A DNA stretch of 52,413 nucleotides from Alphaproteobacteria bacterium (GCA_025924715.1 JAICHV010000025.1:1-52413), one strand, 5' to 3'; shown: positions 33,687 to 44,510, counted from the first letter of the stretch. The notes: generated by a model from the letters alone, not told the origin. Made by a program: numbers and translations.

Positions 33687-34691
33687 CTAGCTATGCAGCA
33701 AGAGATAGAGATCGACCTTGCCGGCTTCGATATCGCTCATCGGATAACGGGGCTTGTAGCCCAACTGCACATTGTCGCTGGCGCGCCAGGCGTCCACCAC
33801 CAGATCGCGCAACATATCGGCGCCGGCGGCCAGCCTGGCGGCGACAAAGGCTTTCGCCTCCGGGGTCCCGGTGTCGAAACCCTTGGCCTGATCCAGGCGA
33901 TAGGCCGTCACGGTGCCGGCCTGGGTGGCGGCGAGATAAGCGCCGGTATGGGCCAGAATAGAGCAACCGCAATCCGCATAGGGCCTCAGCAAGGGCCTGA
34001 CATTCTTGATGTCGATATACTGATCGACAAAGACGGATTCGAAGCGGGAATGAAAATCATTAATGCTGTTGAAATTTTCCGGATTGGGGAAATTGCCCCA
34101 GCCGTTGAAATGCACCGAGGCATGCATAGGCTGGCTGCCGTCGCCGACATAATGCGCCCAGGTCCCCAGATCGCGTAAGGTCAAGAGCTCGCGCAGCTTT
34201 CGGTCCTGATTGAACCAGTCGCGCTGGGCCTTGAGCTTGGCGAATTTCGCCCCCGCGCGATCGGCCCGCCAGATGGCGAAATCCTGTACCACTTGCTGCC
34301 AGCCATCCGCGATCGCATATGGCAGCCAGCCCGCTTTGTACTGGTTGCTGGAGACGGCGCGCAGGGCGGTGTCATAGTCGAGCCGGCTGGCGGGCAGCGC
34401 GTCCAGGCGTGGGCCCTCCAGGATGGTGCCGTCGTCGCTGACATCGACGAAATGCGCAGGATCGCGATCATTGTCATGCGGTTGGCCGGCGCCGCGCGAA
34501 CGATCGGGCTCGCGCGCCATTTCGCCGATCTGGGCGATGGCCGCCGGGCTGCGCAGGAAGGCGGGGATCGTGGCCGGGAAATGGCCGGCGGCCAAGACGC
34601 CGATCATGCGGTGGCCGGTGCCACCCCAGCCCAAGGCCGGCGTCGCCGCAACCAGGGCAAACACGAGTCCAATCACGCCGGGACGCATCAT
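33687..34691 (-). CDS. Secreted P1/S1-type nuclease (phospholipase C/P1 nuclease family)
   Basis: 334 residues, zinc-dependent phosphodiesterase exported by Sec. The signal peptide ends near ATPALG, giving a mature N-terminal Trp in WGGTGHRMIG; in P1 nuclease the N-terminal Trp binds zinc. Other zinc-ligand segments are AHFVDVSDDG, HYVGDGSQPMH and NDFHSRFESVF. P1/S1 enzymes degrade RNA and single-stranded DNA to 5'-nucleotides; phospholipase activity is the alternative. The ATG at 34691 has GGAGG upstream; the open frame further back is not coding. Convergent with the ZIP gene. Confidence 0.85.
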   Translation of the reverse strand: MMRPGVIGLVFALVAATPALGWGGTGHRMIGVLAAGHFPATIPAFLRSPAAIAQIGEMAREPDRSRGAGQPHDNDRDPAHFVDVSDDGTILEGPRLDALPASRLDYDTALRAVSSNQYKAGWLPYAIADGWQQVVQDFAIWRADRAGAKFAKLKAQRDWFNQDRKLRELLTLRDLGTWAHYVGDGSQPMHASVHFNGWGNFPNPENFNSINDFHSRFESVFVDQYIDIKNVRPLLRPYADCGCSILAHTGAYLAATQAGTVTAYRLDQAKGFDTGTPEAKAFVAARLAAGADMLRDLVVDAWRASDNVQLGYKPRYPMSDIEAGKVDLYLLLHS

Positions 34692-34745
34692 GCGGGCCTC
34701 CATCGGTAAACGTAGTGTGTCTCGCCGCGCGGCGGCTGCAAAGCG

Positions 34746-34777
34746 AAAAAAACCGGCCGGGCTTGCACCCGGCCGGT
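34746..34777 (-). terminator. Rho-independent terminator after the TonB-dependent receptor
   Basis: Read on the minus strand: ACCGGCCGGG, loop TGCAAG, CCCGGCCGGT followed by six more T. A perfect 10-bp stem, one of the strongest terminators in the window. It separates the receptor transcript from the nuclease gene. Confidence 0.92.
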
Positions 34778-34803
34778 GTCTCAAACGATCAGAGGCCTGA
34801 AAA

Positions 34804-37800
34804 TTAGAATTCGTAACGCACACCGAACTGGATTTGATAGGTCGAAGACGTTCTTTGGGTTTGGAAGGTGAAGCTGTTGAACTGCGACAGGGTCTGCACC
34901 TTGTCATAGAGGAATTTGCCATTGACGATCGAGCCGTTCAAAACCGGATCGGCCTGGTAGAAGATGGCGGTGGTGTTGGCACCCCAGGACGGATTCAGCA
35001 AGTTCAGGAAGTTGTAAATGTCGGCGACGAAGACCAGGCGGTGGGTATCGTTGAAGCCCGCCAGTTCCTGCTCCGCGCTGAGGTTGACCAAGGAAGACCA
35101 GGGACCGGAGAAGGCGTTGCGCGGCGCGATTCCGCCGGCATATTTGAGGGCGCCGGTCTGCTTCAATATCGCGTTGAAGGAAGCGAAATCGAAGCCCGCC
35201 GTATAAGTGACCAGCGGATCCGAGGCCGCCGTGACTTGGCCGGTGGTGGGATCGACCTTGGGGACATAGAGCAGCGAACGAGCCCCCGATGAGCTGTTGG
35301 CGAAGGCCCCTGTATTGGCGTTGATGATGAAGGGATTGCCGCTGGGGTTGAAGTTCAGGCTGTAATGCTGGCCCGACAGGCGCTGGGCGAAGATGTTGAA
35401 GCGGGTTTCCAGATCGCCGAAGAATTTCTCGCCGATATTGACGTTCATGGTGAGCCGGTGCTCGCGCTCATAATCGGACCGTCCCACTTCCGGATCGTTG
35501 AAATTGACGCGGGCGATATTGTTGTAGTTGGAGCTCGCCGTCGACGACGTCGCCGACTGGGTGTCGGTGGTGCGATCATGGGTATAGGACAGGCTGACGC
35601 TGAAATCGCCAAAGCCGGTGTCCTTCCAACTGTTCTTGATGCTGGTGATGAACAGGGTCGAATTGCCGCCATCGACGCTGCCCAGAGCGTAGTCGGTGCC
35701 GGTAAGTGCACCACCGCTGGCGGGGTCCACGGCACCCGGTGCGCCGGGAAATTTGAGCTGATAAAGCGCGCGGCCGTCGGGCGCCGTACCGGAGGCCTTG
35801 ACCAACCTCAGATTGGTCCAATACGGCGAATCATAGGCGTTCATGTTGAGATAATCGAAGCCGAACTGCCAATTGGGGCCCAGCCAGCCATTGCCGAAAA
35901 AGACATCGAAGCCCAGATTCATGCGCAACGTCTTGGGCAGTTTGAAGTTGGAAAGCTGCGCGTCGACGCTGGCGGTCTTGATGCTGGTGGCGCTGGAAAG
36001 CGGGCCGGTGACCAGCGATTGGACGAAGGCATTGTGATCGACCGGCATGGTCACAGGCACCGAGGCGAAAGCGCCCTGCCCCGGAATGCCCGTGACGTTG
36101 ATCAGGTTGATGCCGTTGGTGTCGTAGTTATTGGTGATCCAGACATTCTGGAAGCCGCCCGAGAACATGCCGACGCCGCCGCGCAAGGTGACCAGGGTCT
36201 CGGGAATGAAGTCCTGGTCCGGGGTCATGTTGTAGGTGACCGAGAAGCGCGGCAGCAGCGCATCCAGCCCGTTCAGCGTCAGGGTATTGGAGAAGCCGTA
36301 ACGCTGCTGGAAATAGGGATTGGCGACAATGCCATTGGGGTTGGTGGCGTAGCGGTCGTAGCGCAGCCCCGCAATGACGGTCATATCCTTGATCGGGTAC
36401 CAGGTGTCCTGGGCAAAGACCGAGCCGATGCTGTAGCTGAACTTGCCGTCGGCGGCAGAAGGGTTGCCGCCAGGGCCGCTGGCGAAATAGATCGGATTGC
36501 CCTGAGCATTGGAGGTACTGGCGTTGATGCCGTTGCTGTTGGTGATGATGGCGGTGGAAATCTTGCGGGCGGCGAAATCGGCTTCGGAATCGAAGCGCAC
36601 CACGCCTTGGGCGCCCTGGACGAATTTGTCGTCGATCCACAATTCATGGAATTCGGCGCCGAATTCGATGGTGTGATTGTCCATCGTATAGGTGCCCAGC
36701 GCTTTGGCATAATCGTTGCGGTAATAGAGGAAATTATATTGCCGCGAGAAATCCGGGCCGAGACGGACATAGCCGTCATCGGAACTGCCCAGAACATTGT
36801 CCAAGCCGGGGGTGCGGACATACACTTCGGGGAAGTTCAAGCCATCCAAGGGCGTGGGCAATTCATGCACGCCTTCATGGCCGATGCTGATTTCGGTGGT
36901 GAAATTCTCGGTCCAACGGCCGGTTTCCTGGAGATTATAGACCTCCATTTTCTGGGCGTTCTGGTACCAGTTGGAGGGCAGGGTGACGCGGGGGCCGCCG
37001 GTGCTGGTGACACCGGAACCGACCACCAATTGCGCGCCGGCGGCATGCTGATAGACGCCGGTCAAGGTGTGATCGTCATTGATCTGCCAGGTCAGCTTGC
37101 CGATATAGCGCTGATTGGTCTCGGTATAGACGTCCGACAGATTGCCGGCATTGAAGCCATAAACGTTCTTGGCATCGGCGACGATCTGGTTAACTTCCGC
37201 CAGCGAGATGGAGGTGGCGGTGGAGGCGAAGCCGGCACCTTGCGGACCGACGGCAATGCCGCTGGGGGCGGAGGTGCGCTTCAGTTCGTCATAGCCGACA
37301 AAGAAGAACAGCGTGTCGGGGATGATGGCGCCGCTGAGCGTGCCGCCATAGCTCTTCTCGTCGAAATAGGGTTTGACCGGCCGGTTCCCCGGGGTGGTGA
37401 CTTGGGATTTGCCGGTGGCGGGATTGAACAGATTGTAATCCTGGCCATTGAGACCATCATTCTTCATCAGGCCATAAAAAGTGCCGTGCAGCGTGTTGGT
37501 GCCGCTCTTGGTCACCACATTGATCACGCCGCCACAGGTATCGTTGTACTGCACGTCATAGGGCGTTACCGCGACCTGCACCTGCGCCGACCAATCGGTT
37601 GGAATCGGGGCGCGGGTCGTGGGATAGCCGGTGGAATTGAGACCGAAACTGTCTTTCTGCTGCAATCCGTCGACCAGGAAGTTGTTACAGCGCGGATTGG
37701 CGCCGGCGATATTGACGGTGGGGATGGGCGGATTGGTGCCGCCGCCGACCGGGTCGATATAGGCATAAGGGGTGTTCTGCACGACGTCGCGGATATCGCG

Positions 37801-38271
37801 CTCGACCGTTGGTGTGTTCTTGATATCGCGGGCACTGAACGAGGTGGCGACGCCGGCGGATTCGGTGATGGCGAAGGCGGCGTGGCTGGCTTGGCCGGTA
37901 ACGACCACGGTTTCAACCGGCGCAAGATTGACACTGATATTGGACGTGCTGCCCAAGGTCAGGCCGATATGGTTTTGGGTTTGTGCCGGATAACCGGGCG
38001 CAGTGACGGTGACGGTATATTCGCTTTGCACCGGCAGGTTGGAGAGGGTGGCGGCGCCGCTGGCGTCGGTGGTGGCGCTGAGGGTCGCGCCATTGTCTTC
38101 ATTGGTGACTTTGATGCTGGCGCCGGGAACCGGCGCGCCGCCATTGCCGATGATCTGGGCATGGATGCCGCCGCTGATCGCCTGGGCATGGGCCATATCG
38201 GACTGTGCCAGCATCAGCATGAACACCGGGCTTGCGCCCAGCATCAAGAGTTTCGCGTAGGTCCTTTTCAT
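34804..38271 (-). CDS. Oar-like TonB-dependent outer-membrane receptor with N-terminal carboxypeptidase-regulatory domain
   Basis: 1155 residues, outer membrane. A signal peptide ends near MAHAQA; a CarboxypepD_reg-like beta domain (about 20-115, SGGIHAQIIGNGGAPVPGAS) is followed by the TonB plug (ETVVVTGQ, RDIRDVVQNTPYAYIDP, NNFLVDGLQQKDSFG, GGVINVVTKSGTN) and a large beta-barrel ending in FGVRYEF, the aromatic C-terminal signal for barrel assembly. Such receptors import large ligands or polymers using TonB energy; the ligand cannot be told from the sequence. The ATG at 38271 (MKRTYAKLL) is used; the frame begins six codons earlier. It stands alone between the nuclease and punA, all on the minus strand. 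Confidence 0.9.
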   Translation of the reverse strand: MKRTYAKLLMLGASPVFMLMLAQSDMAHAQAISGGIHAQIIGNGGAPVPGASIKVTNEDNGATLSATTDASGAATLSNLPVQSEYTVTVTAPGYPAQTQNHIGLTLGSTSNISVNLAPVETVVVTGQASHAAFAITESAGVATSFSARDIKNTPTVERDIRDVVQNTPYAYIDPVGGGTNPPIPTVNIAGANPRCNNFLVDGLQQKDSFGLNSTGYPTTRAPIPTDWSAQVQVAVTPYDVQYNDTCGGVINVVTKSGTNTLHGTFYGLMKNDGLNGQDYNLFNPATGKSQVTTPGNRPVKPYFDEKSYGGTLSGAIIPDTLFFFVGYDELKRTSAPSGIAVGPQGAGFASTATSISLAEVNQIVADAKNVYGFNAGNLSDVYTETNQRYIGKLTWQINDDHTLTGVYQHAAGAQLVVGSGVTSTGGPRVTLPSNWYQNAQKMEVYNLQETGRWTENFTTEISIGHEGVHELPTPLDGLNFPEVYVRTPGLDNVLGSSDDGYVRLGPDFSRQYNFLYYRNDYAKALGTYTMDNHTIEFGAEFHELWIDDKFVQGAQGVVRFDSEADFAARKISTAIITNSNGINASTSNAQGNPIYFASGPGGNPSAADGKFSYSIGSVFAQDTWYPIKDMTVIAGLRYDRYATNPNGIVANPYFQQRYGFSNTLTLNGLDALLPRFSVTYNMTPDQDFIPETLVTLRGGVGMFSGGFQNVWITNNYDTNGINLINVTGIPGQGAFASVPVTMPVDHNAFVQSLVTGPLSSATSIKTASVDAQLSNFKLPKTLRMNLGFDVFFGNGWLGPNWQFGFDYLNMNAYDSPYWTNLRLVKASGTAPDGRALYQLKFPGAPGAVDPASGGALTGTDYALGSVDGGNSTLFITSIKNSWKDTGFGDFSVSLSYTHDRTTDTQSATSSTASSNYNNIARVNFNDPEVGRSDYEREHRLTMNVNIGEKFFGDLETRFNIFAQRLSGQHYSLNFNPSGNPFIINANTGAFANSSSGARSLLYVPKVDPTTGQVTAASDPLVTYTAGFDFASFNAILKQTGALKYAGGIAPRNAFSGPWSSLVNLSAEQELAGFNDTHRLVFVADIYNFLNLLNPSWGANTTAIFYQADPVLNGSIVNGKFLYDKVQTLSQFNSFTFQTQRTSSTYQIQFGVRYEF

Positions 38272-38604
38272 CACAGTAACCCCTCTCATTTTTGCGTGGG
38301 CGACGCGGCCCCGCTTGATTTTGGTGATGGCGACAGTGTCCCTGATGTTATCGTTCGCGTTTGCAGCAATTCTCTCACCGCCACTTTGGCGCCGTCAATC
38401 TAAGTTGCGGGATTTTCACATTTGTGACAGGGGGCGTGTGCATTTTGACACGGTGGCCAAACCCACGGCATTGGGGGTTTTCCGGGCAGCCGGCGCCCCC
38501 GCTTTCGGCGATTCCGGTACGGGTAGCAGTAGTCCTGTCGTCCGCCTCGCCCCGCCTAAATTTACATTGTGCATTGCAAAAAACCTGGGACTCCGCGCGA
38601 TCTT
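38272..38604. other. Intergenic region between punA and the receptor gene
   Basis: 333 bases with no open frame I would call a gene. It must hold the receptor promoter (minus strand), but I find only a weak TTGACG-17-AGAGAA candidate on that strand. TCACA-TT-TGTGA at 38417-38428 is a short inverted repeat of unknown meaning. Confidence 0.4.
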
Positions 38605-39444
38605 CTAACCTTCCAAAGCAGCGAAAAATGTTACAAGCAGCCGCTCCACCTGCGCATAGGCCTTGGAAGCCTCCGACAAAGTCTCGTCATGACTGAGGGC
38701 GCCCGGCGCCAGTCCCGCTCCCAGATTGGTGATCAGCGAGAGCGCGGCGACTTTCATTCCACAATGCACCGCCGCCAGGCATTCGGGGACCGTGGACATG
38801 CCCACGGCATCGGCGCCCAGCCCCGCCAGCATGCGCACTTCCGCCTGGGTCTCGAAATTGGGGCCCAAACAATAGATATAGACCCCCGTTTTCACCGCGA
38901 CGCCGCTTTTGTCCGCCGCCGCCTGCAAGCCGGCGCGAAGGCCGGCATCATAGGCATCGGTCATGTCGAAAAAGCGCGGGCCGATGGAATCATCATTGGG
39001 CCCGATCAAGGGATTCTGCCCGGAAAAATTGATGTGATCTTCAACGATCATCAGCGTGCCGGCGGGAAATTCGTGGCTGAGCCCGCCGGCGGCATTGGTC
39101 AGGATCAGCCGCTCCGCCCCCAAAGCCTTGAGAATACGGATCGGCAGCGCCAGGGCCGCAGGCGCATGACCTTCATAGGCGTGAAAGCGTCCTTGCAGGC
39201 AGGCCAGCGCCGTTTGCCCCACCGTACCGATGCGCAAGCGGCCGGCATGGCCCGCCACACCGGGCACAGGAAAGCCCGGGATATCGCCATAAGAGATGTC
39301 GGCGGCGTTTTGGAGTTTGTCCGCAAAGGCGCCAAGCCCGCTGCCCAGGATCAGCGCCGTTTTGGGAAAGGCGCCGGGATAGGCCTTGCGGATCGCCGCC
39401 GCGCCGCGTGCAATCTCTTGCGCCTGATCTGCGCCCTTTGCCAT
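38605..39444 (-). CDS. punA: Purine nucleoside phosphorylase (PNP-I)
   Basis: Phosphorolyses inosine and guanosine (and deoxy forms) to base plus (deoxy)ribose-1-phosphate. 279 residues of the trimeric type. Family motifs are [40 protein letters not shown] and VGMSTVPEC. The product sugar-1-phosphate is the substrate of the phosphopentomutase encoded divergently 86 bp away. The short shared upstream region (39445-39530) probably holds both promoters, but I find no clear boxes. Confidence 0.93.
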   Translation of the reverse strand: MAKGADQAQEIARGAAAIRKAYPGAFPKTALILGSGLGAFADKLQNAADISYGDIPGFPVPGVAGHAGRLRIGTVGQTALACLQGRFHAYEGHAPAALALPIRILKALGAERLILTNAAGGLSHEFPAGTLMIVEDHINFSGQNPLIGPNDDSIGPRFFDMTDAYDAGLRAGLQAAADKSGVAVKTGVYIYCLGPNFETQAEVRMLAGLGADAVGMSTVPECLAAVHCGMKVAALSLITNLGAGLAPGALSHDETLSEASKAYAQVERLLVTFFAALEG

Positions 39445-39530
39445 GCACCCCGCCCCTGGCTATGTTCGACCAAAGGCCAGCGTGGCCGTTCCGGCCGGGC
39501 AAATCCAGCCGGATTTTTCGGACAATTGCC

Positions 39531-40706
39531 TTGCGCGCCATTATCGCCGTCCTGGATTCTTTCGGTCTTGGCTCCGCCCCCGATGCCGCGCGCTTCGGCG
39601 ACGAGGGCGCCAATACCTTTGGCCATATTGTGGAGCGGGCAGGGCCGCTGGACATTCCCAATTTCCTTAGCTTGGGTCTGGGCAAGGCGGCGCAAGGCGC
39701 CGACCCGCGCGTGTCCCTGCCCGCGCCGCCGCACATCACGGGACGTTACGGCTATGCCGCCGAACTCGGCCGCGGCAAGGACACCCCGTCCGGCCATTGG
39801 GAAATGATGGGCTTGCCGGTCGATTATGATTGGGGATTTTTCCCGCAGACCATTCCGACTTTTCCCAAAGCCTTGACCGACGCGCTGATCGCTGAGGCCA
39901 AACTTCCCGGCCTGTTGGGCGATTGTCATGCTTCCGGAACGGAGATCATCAAGGCCCTGGGGATGGAGCATATCCGGACCGGCAAGCCGATCGTCTATAC
40001 CTCGGCGGATTCGGTTTTCCAGATCGCCGCGCATGAAAATCATTTTGGGTTGGAGCGGCTGTATGAGGTTTGCCACATCGCCCGAAAGCTGGTCGATCCG
40101 CTCAATATCGGGCGGGTGATCGCCCGGCCTTTTGTGGGCGAGACGCCCGAGACCTTCAAACGCACCGGCAATCGCCACGACTACGCCATGCCGCCGCACA
40201 AGCCGACCTTGCTGGATATTTATGCGCAGGCCGGCCATGAAGTGGTCGGCATCGGCAAGATCAGCGACATCTTTGCCGCGCGCGGCATCACCAAATATGT
40301 CAAGGCCTTCGGCAACGAGGAAGTGTTCGACCGGATGATGGATTGCGTGCGGGAGGGCCCCGACGACAGCATCATCTTCGCCAATTTCGTCGATTTCGAC
40401 ACGCTGTATGGCCATCGCCGCGACATCACCGGCTATGCCCGCGCCCTGGAGGCTTTTGACCGCCGCATCCCGCAATTGCAGGCGGCGCTGCGCCCCGGCG
40501 ATGTCGTGGTCTTCACCGCCGATCATGGCTGCGATCCGACCTGGCCCGGCAGCGACCATACCCGCGAATATGTGCCGGTGATCGCTTTCGGTCCCGGCGT
40601 CTCCCCCGGGCCGATCGGGGAGCGTCGGACCTTCGCCGATATCGGCCAGAGCCTTGCCGGGCATTTGGGGCTGGCGCCCCTTGCCGTCGGCATGTCTTTT
40701 CTCTAG
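39531..40706 (+). CDS. deoB: Phosphopentomutase
   Basis: Interconverts (deoxy)ribose-1-phosphate and (deoxy)ribose-5-phosphate. 391 residues of the alkaline-phosphatase superfamily: metal-binding [14 protein letters not shown] at the N-terminus, GHWEMMG in the cap region and [19 protein letters not shown] near the C-terminus. The family begins two or three residues before [11 protein letters not shown], which points to the TTG at 39531 (spacing to GGA about eight bases). The in-frame ATG at 39462 would add a 23-residue tail that does not look like the family. Amn follows after nine bases. Confidence 0.9.
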   Translation: MRAIIAVLDSFGLGSAPDAARFGDEGANTFGHIVERAGPLDIPNFLSLGLGKAAQGADPRVSLPAPPHITGRYGYAAELGRGKDTPSGHWEMMGLPVDYDWGFFPQTIPTFPKALTDALIAEAKLPGLLGDCHASGTEIIKALGMEHIRTGKPIVYTSADSVFQIAAHENHFGLERLYEVCHIARKLVDPLNIGRVIARPFVGETPETFKRTGNRHDYAMPPHKPTLLDIYAQAGHEVVGIGKISDIFAARGITKYVKAFGNEEVFDRMMDCVREGPDDSIIFANFVDFDTLYGHRRDITGYARALEAFDRRIPQLQAALRPGDVVVFTADHGCDPTWPGSDHTREYVPVIAFGPGVSPGPIGERRTFADIGQSLAGHLGLAPLAVGMSFL

Positions 40707-40715
40707 GCCCGTCGG

Positions 40716-42173
40716 ATGACCGGCCCCAAACATGGCAGCGTCCCCGCCACCGAACTGATTCATTGCGCCACGCCGCTGGCGGCGATCGAAAGGTTGATCG
40801 CGCTGTATGACGGCGCCATCGCCCAGATCGAAAAGGATTTCGAAAGTTTCGCCCGGGGCGAAGAGAAGATCTATCGCAAGCAGGCCTATCCCTATCTCGG
40901 CATCGAAGTGGAATCGGTGGCGGCGCCGGGTCAGTCGACGCTGGCCTTCGGCAAGATTCCGCGCCCCGGGCTGTACGGCACCACCATCACCCAGCCGCGG
41001 CTGTTTCGCGATTACCTGATCGAGCAATTGGAAATCGTTTTGGCCAATTGCAAAGGCGAGCTGTATGTCGGCAAAAGCCATTCGCCGATTCCCCTGACCT
41101 TCGCGGTCGAGCGCGCCGCCGCCCAGATGAACGCAAGCCAGCGGCGCCTGATCGGACAGAATTTCCCCCTGCCGCGGTTGGATGCGGCGCATGACACCAT
41201 CGCCGATGGCGGCCGCTGGCTGGGGCCCGGCGCGGGACCGCTGTCGCTGTTCTCGGCCGAGCGGGTGGACTATTCGCTGCACCGGCTGCGCCATTATACC
41301 GGCACCGAGCCGGCCAGTTTCCAAAGCTTTGTGCTGTTCACCAATTACCAGCGCTATATCGACGAATTCACCGATTACGCGGCGCGGGAAATCGAAGCAG
41401 GGCGGGCGCAGCGTTTTGTCGAGCCGGGCCAGCGCATCACCGAAAAGGGCAAACCGCCCAGCCGGCCCGTGGTGGCCAAGATGCCGCAAATGCCCGCCTA
41501 TCACCTGGTGCAGGAAGGCGGCGAGGGCATCACCCTGGTCAATATCGGCGTGGGGCCTTCCAACGCCAAGACCATCACCGACCATATCGCCGTGCTGCGT
41601 CCGCATGTTTGGATCATGGTGGGCCATTGCGGCGGCCTGCGTGCCAGTCAGCGGCTGGGCGATTATGTGCTGGCCAATGCCTATCTGCGCGACGATCACA
41701 TTCTGGATCAGGTCCTGCCGCTGGCCATTCCGGTGCCGACCATCGCCGAAGTGCAGTTGGCGCTGGCCCAGGCGGTGACATCGGTGACCGGGCTTCAGGG
41801 CACGGTGCTGAAAGAGCATTTGCGCACCGGCACCGTGGTGACCACCGACGACCGCAATTGGGAATTGCGCTTCGCCGAGCTGGCGACCCGCTTCAACCAA
41901 TCGCGCGCCATCGCCATCGACATGGAGTCGGCCACCCTGGCGGCCAATGGCTATCGCTTCCGCGTGCCCTATGGGACGCTGTTATGCGTTTCCGACCGGC
42001 CGCTGCATGGCGAGATCAAGCTGCCGGGCATGGCCGATGCCTTCTACGAAGAACGAGTCAGCCAGCATCTGCAGATCGGGATCAAGGCGCTGGAATATAT
42101 GCGCGAAGGCGCCCGCGCCGGCACTCTACATTCGCGCAAACTGCGCAGCTTCACCGAGCCCGCGTTCCGGTAG
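40716..42173 (+). CDS. amn: AMP nucleosidase
   Basis: Hydrolyses AMP to adenine and ribose-5-phosphate. 485 residues. The N-terminal regulatory domain (about 1-170) contains YPYLGIEVE and GLYGTTITQPRLF. The C-terminal PNP/UDP-phosphorylase-like catalytic domain has NIGVGPSNAKTITDH, MVGHCGGLRASQRLGDYV, EHLRTGTVVTTDDRNWE and AIDMESATLAANGYRFRVP. It sits nine bases after deoB on the same strand. The adenine it releases could be used by the deaminase encoded convergently next door. Confidence 0.93.
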   Translation: MTGPKHGSVPATELIHCATPLAAIERLIALYDGAIAQIEKDFESFARGEEKIYRKQAYPYLGIEVESVAAPGQSTLAFGKIPRPGLYGTTITQPRLFRDYLIEQLEIVLANCKGELYVGKSHSPIPLTFAVERAAAQMNASQRRLIGQNFPLPRLDAAHDTIADGGRWLGPGAGPLSLFSAERVDYSLHRLRHYTGTEPASFQSFVLFTNYQRYIDEFTDYAAREIEAGRAQRFVEPGQRITEKGKPPSRPVVAKMPQMPAYHLVQEGGEGITLVNIGVGPSNAKTITDHIAVLRPHVWIMVGHCGGLRASQRLGDYVLANAYLRDDHILDQVLPLAIPVPTIAEVQLALAQAVTSVTGLQGTVLKEHLRTGTVVTTDDRNWELRFAELATRFNQSRAIAIDMESATLAANGYRFRVPYGTLLCVSDRPLHGEIKLPGMADAFYEERVSQHLQIGIKALEYMREGARAGTLHSRKLRSFTEPAFR

Positions 42174-42181
42174 AGTGATCT

Positions 42182-43195
42182 TCAGGAAAATTTCGCCGTG
42201 TAAGCGTCGATGTCCTTGAGGTGGCGCAGGATGGAGGGTCCGTCGAGGAATGAGCCCAGGAAGCTGTTCTTCGCCAATTGCACCACCTCGTCGCGGGTGA
42301 GCCCGACACCGGCCGCCGCGGCGCGATAATTGTCGTTCAAATAGCCTCCGAAATAGGCGGGGTCATCGGAATTGACTGTGGCCCGCAATCCGAGCGCCAG
42401 CATCTTCTTCAAGGGATGCGCCGCCATGTCCTTGACCACACAGAGTTTGAGATTGGAGAGCGGACAGACCGTCAGGGTCATCTGATCGCGCACCAGCCTT
42501 TCCGCCAGCGCGGCATCCTCCAGCGAACGATTGCCGTGATCGAGCCGGTCGACATGCAGGACATCCAGCGCCTCCCAGACATAGGCGGGCGGGCCTTCTT
42601 CGCCGGCATGGGCCACCAGCCTCAGGCCGCGCTCGCGGGCCGCAGCGAAGACCCGGGCGAATTTCGACGGCGGATGGCCCATTTCCGACGAGTCCAACCC
42701 CACCGCCGCGATGCGGTCCAGATAGGGCTCGGCCTGGCGCAAGGTCTCAAAGGCAGCCTCCTCGCTCAGATGGCGCAGGAAGCACAGGATCAGTTTGGAG
42801 GTGAGGCCGGTCTGCTGCGCCGATTTGAGCGCGCTCAGCATCCCGTCGGCCACGGTCGAAAATTCAACGCCCCGCGCGGTATGGGTTTGGGGATCGAAGA
42901 AGACCTCCACATGTCTTGCGCCATCGGCGGCAACGCGGGCGAGATAGGCAGCGGTCAAATCGTGGAAATCGGCCTCAGTCCTCAGCACATCAGTGCTGCG
43001 GTAATAGATGTCGAGAAAATCCTGCAGATTGGAAAAATCATAGGCGGCCCTGGCTGCCTCGACCGTCTTAAACGGGATATCGACTTTGTTGCGCCGGGCG
43101 ATGGCGAACATCAGCTCGGGCTCCAGACTGCCTTCCAGATGCATGTGCAATTCGGCCTTGGGCAGGCCGGCGATAAATGTTTCAAGCGCCGTCAT
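42182..43195 (-). CDS. Adenine deaminase of the adenosine deaminase family
   Basis: 337 residues, TIM-barrel metal-dependent deaminase. Motifs: [16 protein letters not shown] (metal His pair), [25 protein letters not shown] and [11 protein letters not shown]. The EIxxxFDPQTH-like ([11 protein letters not shown]) and [13 protein letters not shown] segments, [13 protein letters not shown], and the YFGGY form are those of the bacterial/fungal adenine deaminase subgroup and not of adenosine deaminase proper. Converting adenine to hypoxanthine fits the AMP nucleosidase encoded alongside. Adenosine deaminase is the alternative. It overlaps guaD by 14 bases on the same strand. Confidence 0.85.
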   Translation of the reverse strand: MTALETFIAGLPKAELHMHLEGSLEPELMFAIARRNKVDIPFKTVEAARAAYDFSNLQDFLDIYYRSTDVLRTEADFHDLTAAYLARVAADGARHVEVFFDPQTHTARGVEFSTVADGMLSALKSAQQTGLTSKLILCFLRHLSEEAAFETLRQAEPYLDRIAAVGLDSSEMGHPPSKFARVFAAARERGLRLVAHAGEEGPPAYVWEALDVLHVDRLDHGNRSLEDAALAERLVRDQMTLTVCPLSNLKLCVVKDMAAHPLKKMLALGLRATVNSDDPAYFGGYLNDNYRAAAAGVGLTRDEVVQLAKNSFLGSFLDGPSILRHLKDIDAYTAKFS

Positions 43196-44510
43196 GAGGG
43201 GGTCCGTTGCTTGGGCTTTTCTTGTAAACGCTTCTGCCGGCCAGAAAGGTCTCAGCCACCATGCGGTCGTCGCCCAGAATGGCCAGCGCGAAGAGCAATT
43301 CTTCCGGCGGTTTGGTCCGCGCCAGACGGCGGGCGATCAGCGGCGTCGCTTTCAGATCCAGCACCAGGAAATCGGCTTCCTTGCCGGGCGCGAAATTGCC
43401 GATCTGGCGGTCCAGCTTTAAGGCCTTGGCCCCGCCCAGGGTGGCGAGATGGAACAGCTCAAAGGCGCCGAGCGGTGATTTGCGCATCTGCGACACCTTG
43501 TAGGCTTCGTTCATGGTCTGGAGCAGCGACAGCGAGGTGCCGGCCCCGACATCGGTGCCAAACCCAACCGGCACATGGTTGCGCCGCGCGCTGGCGGAAT
43601 CGAACAAGCCGCTGCCCAGGAACAGGTTCGAGGTGGGGCAGAACGCAATCGCCGACCCGCAGCGTCCCAGGCGTTGCCATTCGCCGTCCGAAAGATGGAC
43701 GCCGTGAGCGAAGACGGAATGGGGCGTGGCCAGACCGAATTTTTCGTACACCGCCAGATAGTCGGCGCAATCGGGGAATAGCCGGCGGACGATGGAGATT
43801 TCCTCGTGATTTTCCGCCAAATGCGTATGCAGCCGCACGCCGGGGTTTTCGCTCAGCAGCCGCCCGCCCAGTTCCAATTGCCGCTCCGAGGAAGTGAGCG
43901 CAAACCGCGGCGTGACGGCATAGCCAAGCCGCGCCCGTCCATGCCAGGCGCGGATCAGGGCGCGGCTGTCCTGATATCCGGTTTCCGCGGTGTCGCAGAT
44001 GCCGGCCGGAGCATTGCGGTCCATCAGCACCTTGCCGCTGATGAGCCGCATGTTGCGGGCAAGGGCCGATTCGAACAGCGCCTCGACGGCGGTTTTGTGC
44101 ACCGTGGCGAAGACCAGCGCCGTGGTGGTGCCATGGCGCAGCAATTGATCCAGGAAGAAATCGGCGGTTTGGCGCGCCAGACCGGCGTCGGAAAAACGTT
44201 CCTCAGCGGGATAGGTGTAATGGGTCAGCCAATCCATAAGCTGGGCGCCGGGACTGGCGATCATGTCGATTTGCGGAAAATGGACATGGGCATCGATAAA
44301 GCCCGGCACGATCAGGGCATCGGGGTAACGCGTCACCGCCACCTCGCGGGTCAGGCGCGGGGCGATGCTGTCCCAGGCCCCGGCCTCAAGCACCACGCCG
44401 TCTTCGATCAGCAGCCCGCCGTCTTCAAACCAGCCTTCCAGCGCGGGACGGCCGGGCTGCGGCTCCTCCAGCAGATGGAACAGCGATGCGCGATAGGCCT
44501 GGCGCGCCAT
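43182..44510 (-). CDS. guaD: Guanine deaminase
   Basis: Deaminates guanine to xanthine. 442 residues of the amidohydrolase superfamily. The zinc site includes [34 protein letters not shown] and [24 protein letters not shown]; the C-terminal segment [16 protein letters not shown] restores the small beta domain. The frame agrees with the usual family length. It overlaps the adenine deaminase gene by 14 bases and follows deoA by 76 bases, so it belongs to the same transcript. The ribosome binding site is weak. Confidence 0.93.
   Translation of the reverse strand: MARQAYRASLFHLLEEPQPGRPALEGWFEDGGLLIEDGVVLEAGAWDSIAPRLTREVAVTRYPDALIVPGFIDAHVHFPQIDMIASPGAQLMDWLTHYTYPAEERFSDAGLARQTADFFLDQLLRHGTTTALVFATVHKTAVEALFESALARNMRLISGKVLMDRNAPAGICDTAETGYQDSRALIRAWHGRARLGYAVTPRFALTSSERQLELGGRLLSENPGVRLHTHLAENHEEISIVRRLFPDCADYLAVYEKFGLATPHSVFAHGVHLSDGEWQRLGRCGSAIAFCPTSNLFLGSGLFDSASARRNHVPVGFGTDVGAGTSLSLLQTMNEAYKVSQMRKSPLGAFELFHLATLGGAKALKLDRQIGNFAPGKEADFLVLDLKATPLIARRLARTKPPEELLFALAILGDDRMVAETFLAGRSVYKKSPSNGPPHDGA

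Noticed and set aside
35365..38403. A plus-strand open frame of about 1000 codons opposite the TonB-dependent receptor
   Set aside because: The minus strand encodes a receptor with all domains intact. The opposite frame is a GC-rich shadow, full of Gly/Ala/Asp/Ile repeats without any recognisable domain.
38417..38428. TCACA-TT-TGTGA inverted repeat resembling CRP half-sites
   Set aside because: The half-sites are in the reverse order and spacing compared with a CRP site (TGTGA-N6-TCACA).
39351..41900. A minus-strand open frame of about 850 codons opposite deoB and amn
   Set aside because: It runs across two well-identified plus-strand genes and has His/Gln/Arg-rich, domain-free sequence typical of antisense frames in GC-rich DNA.
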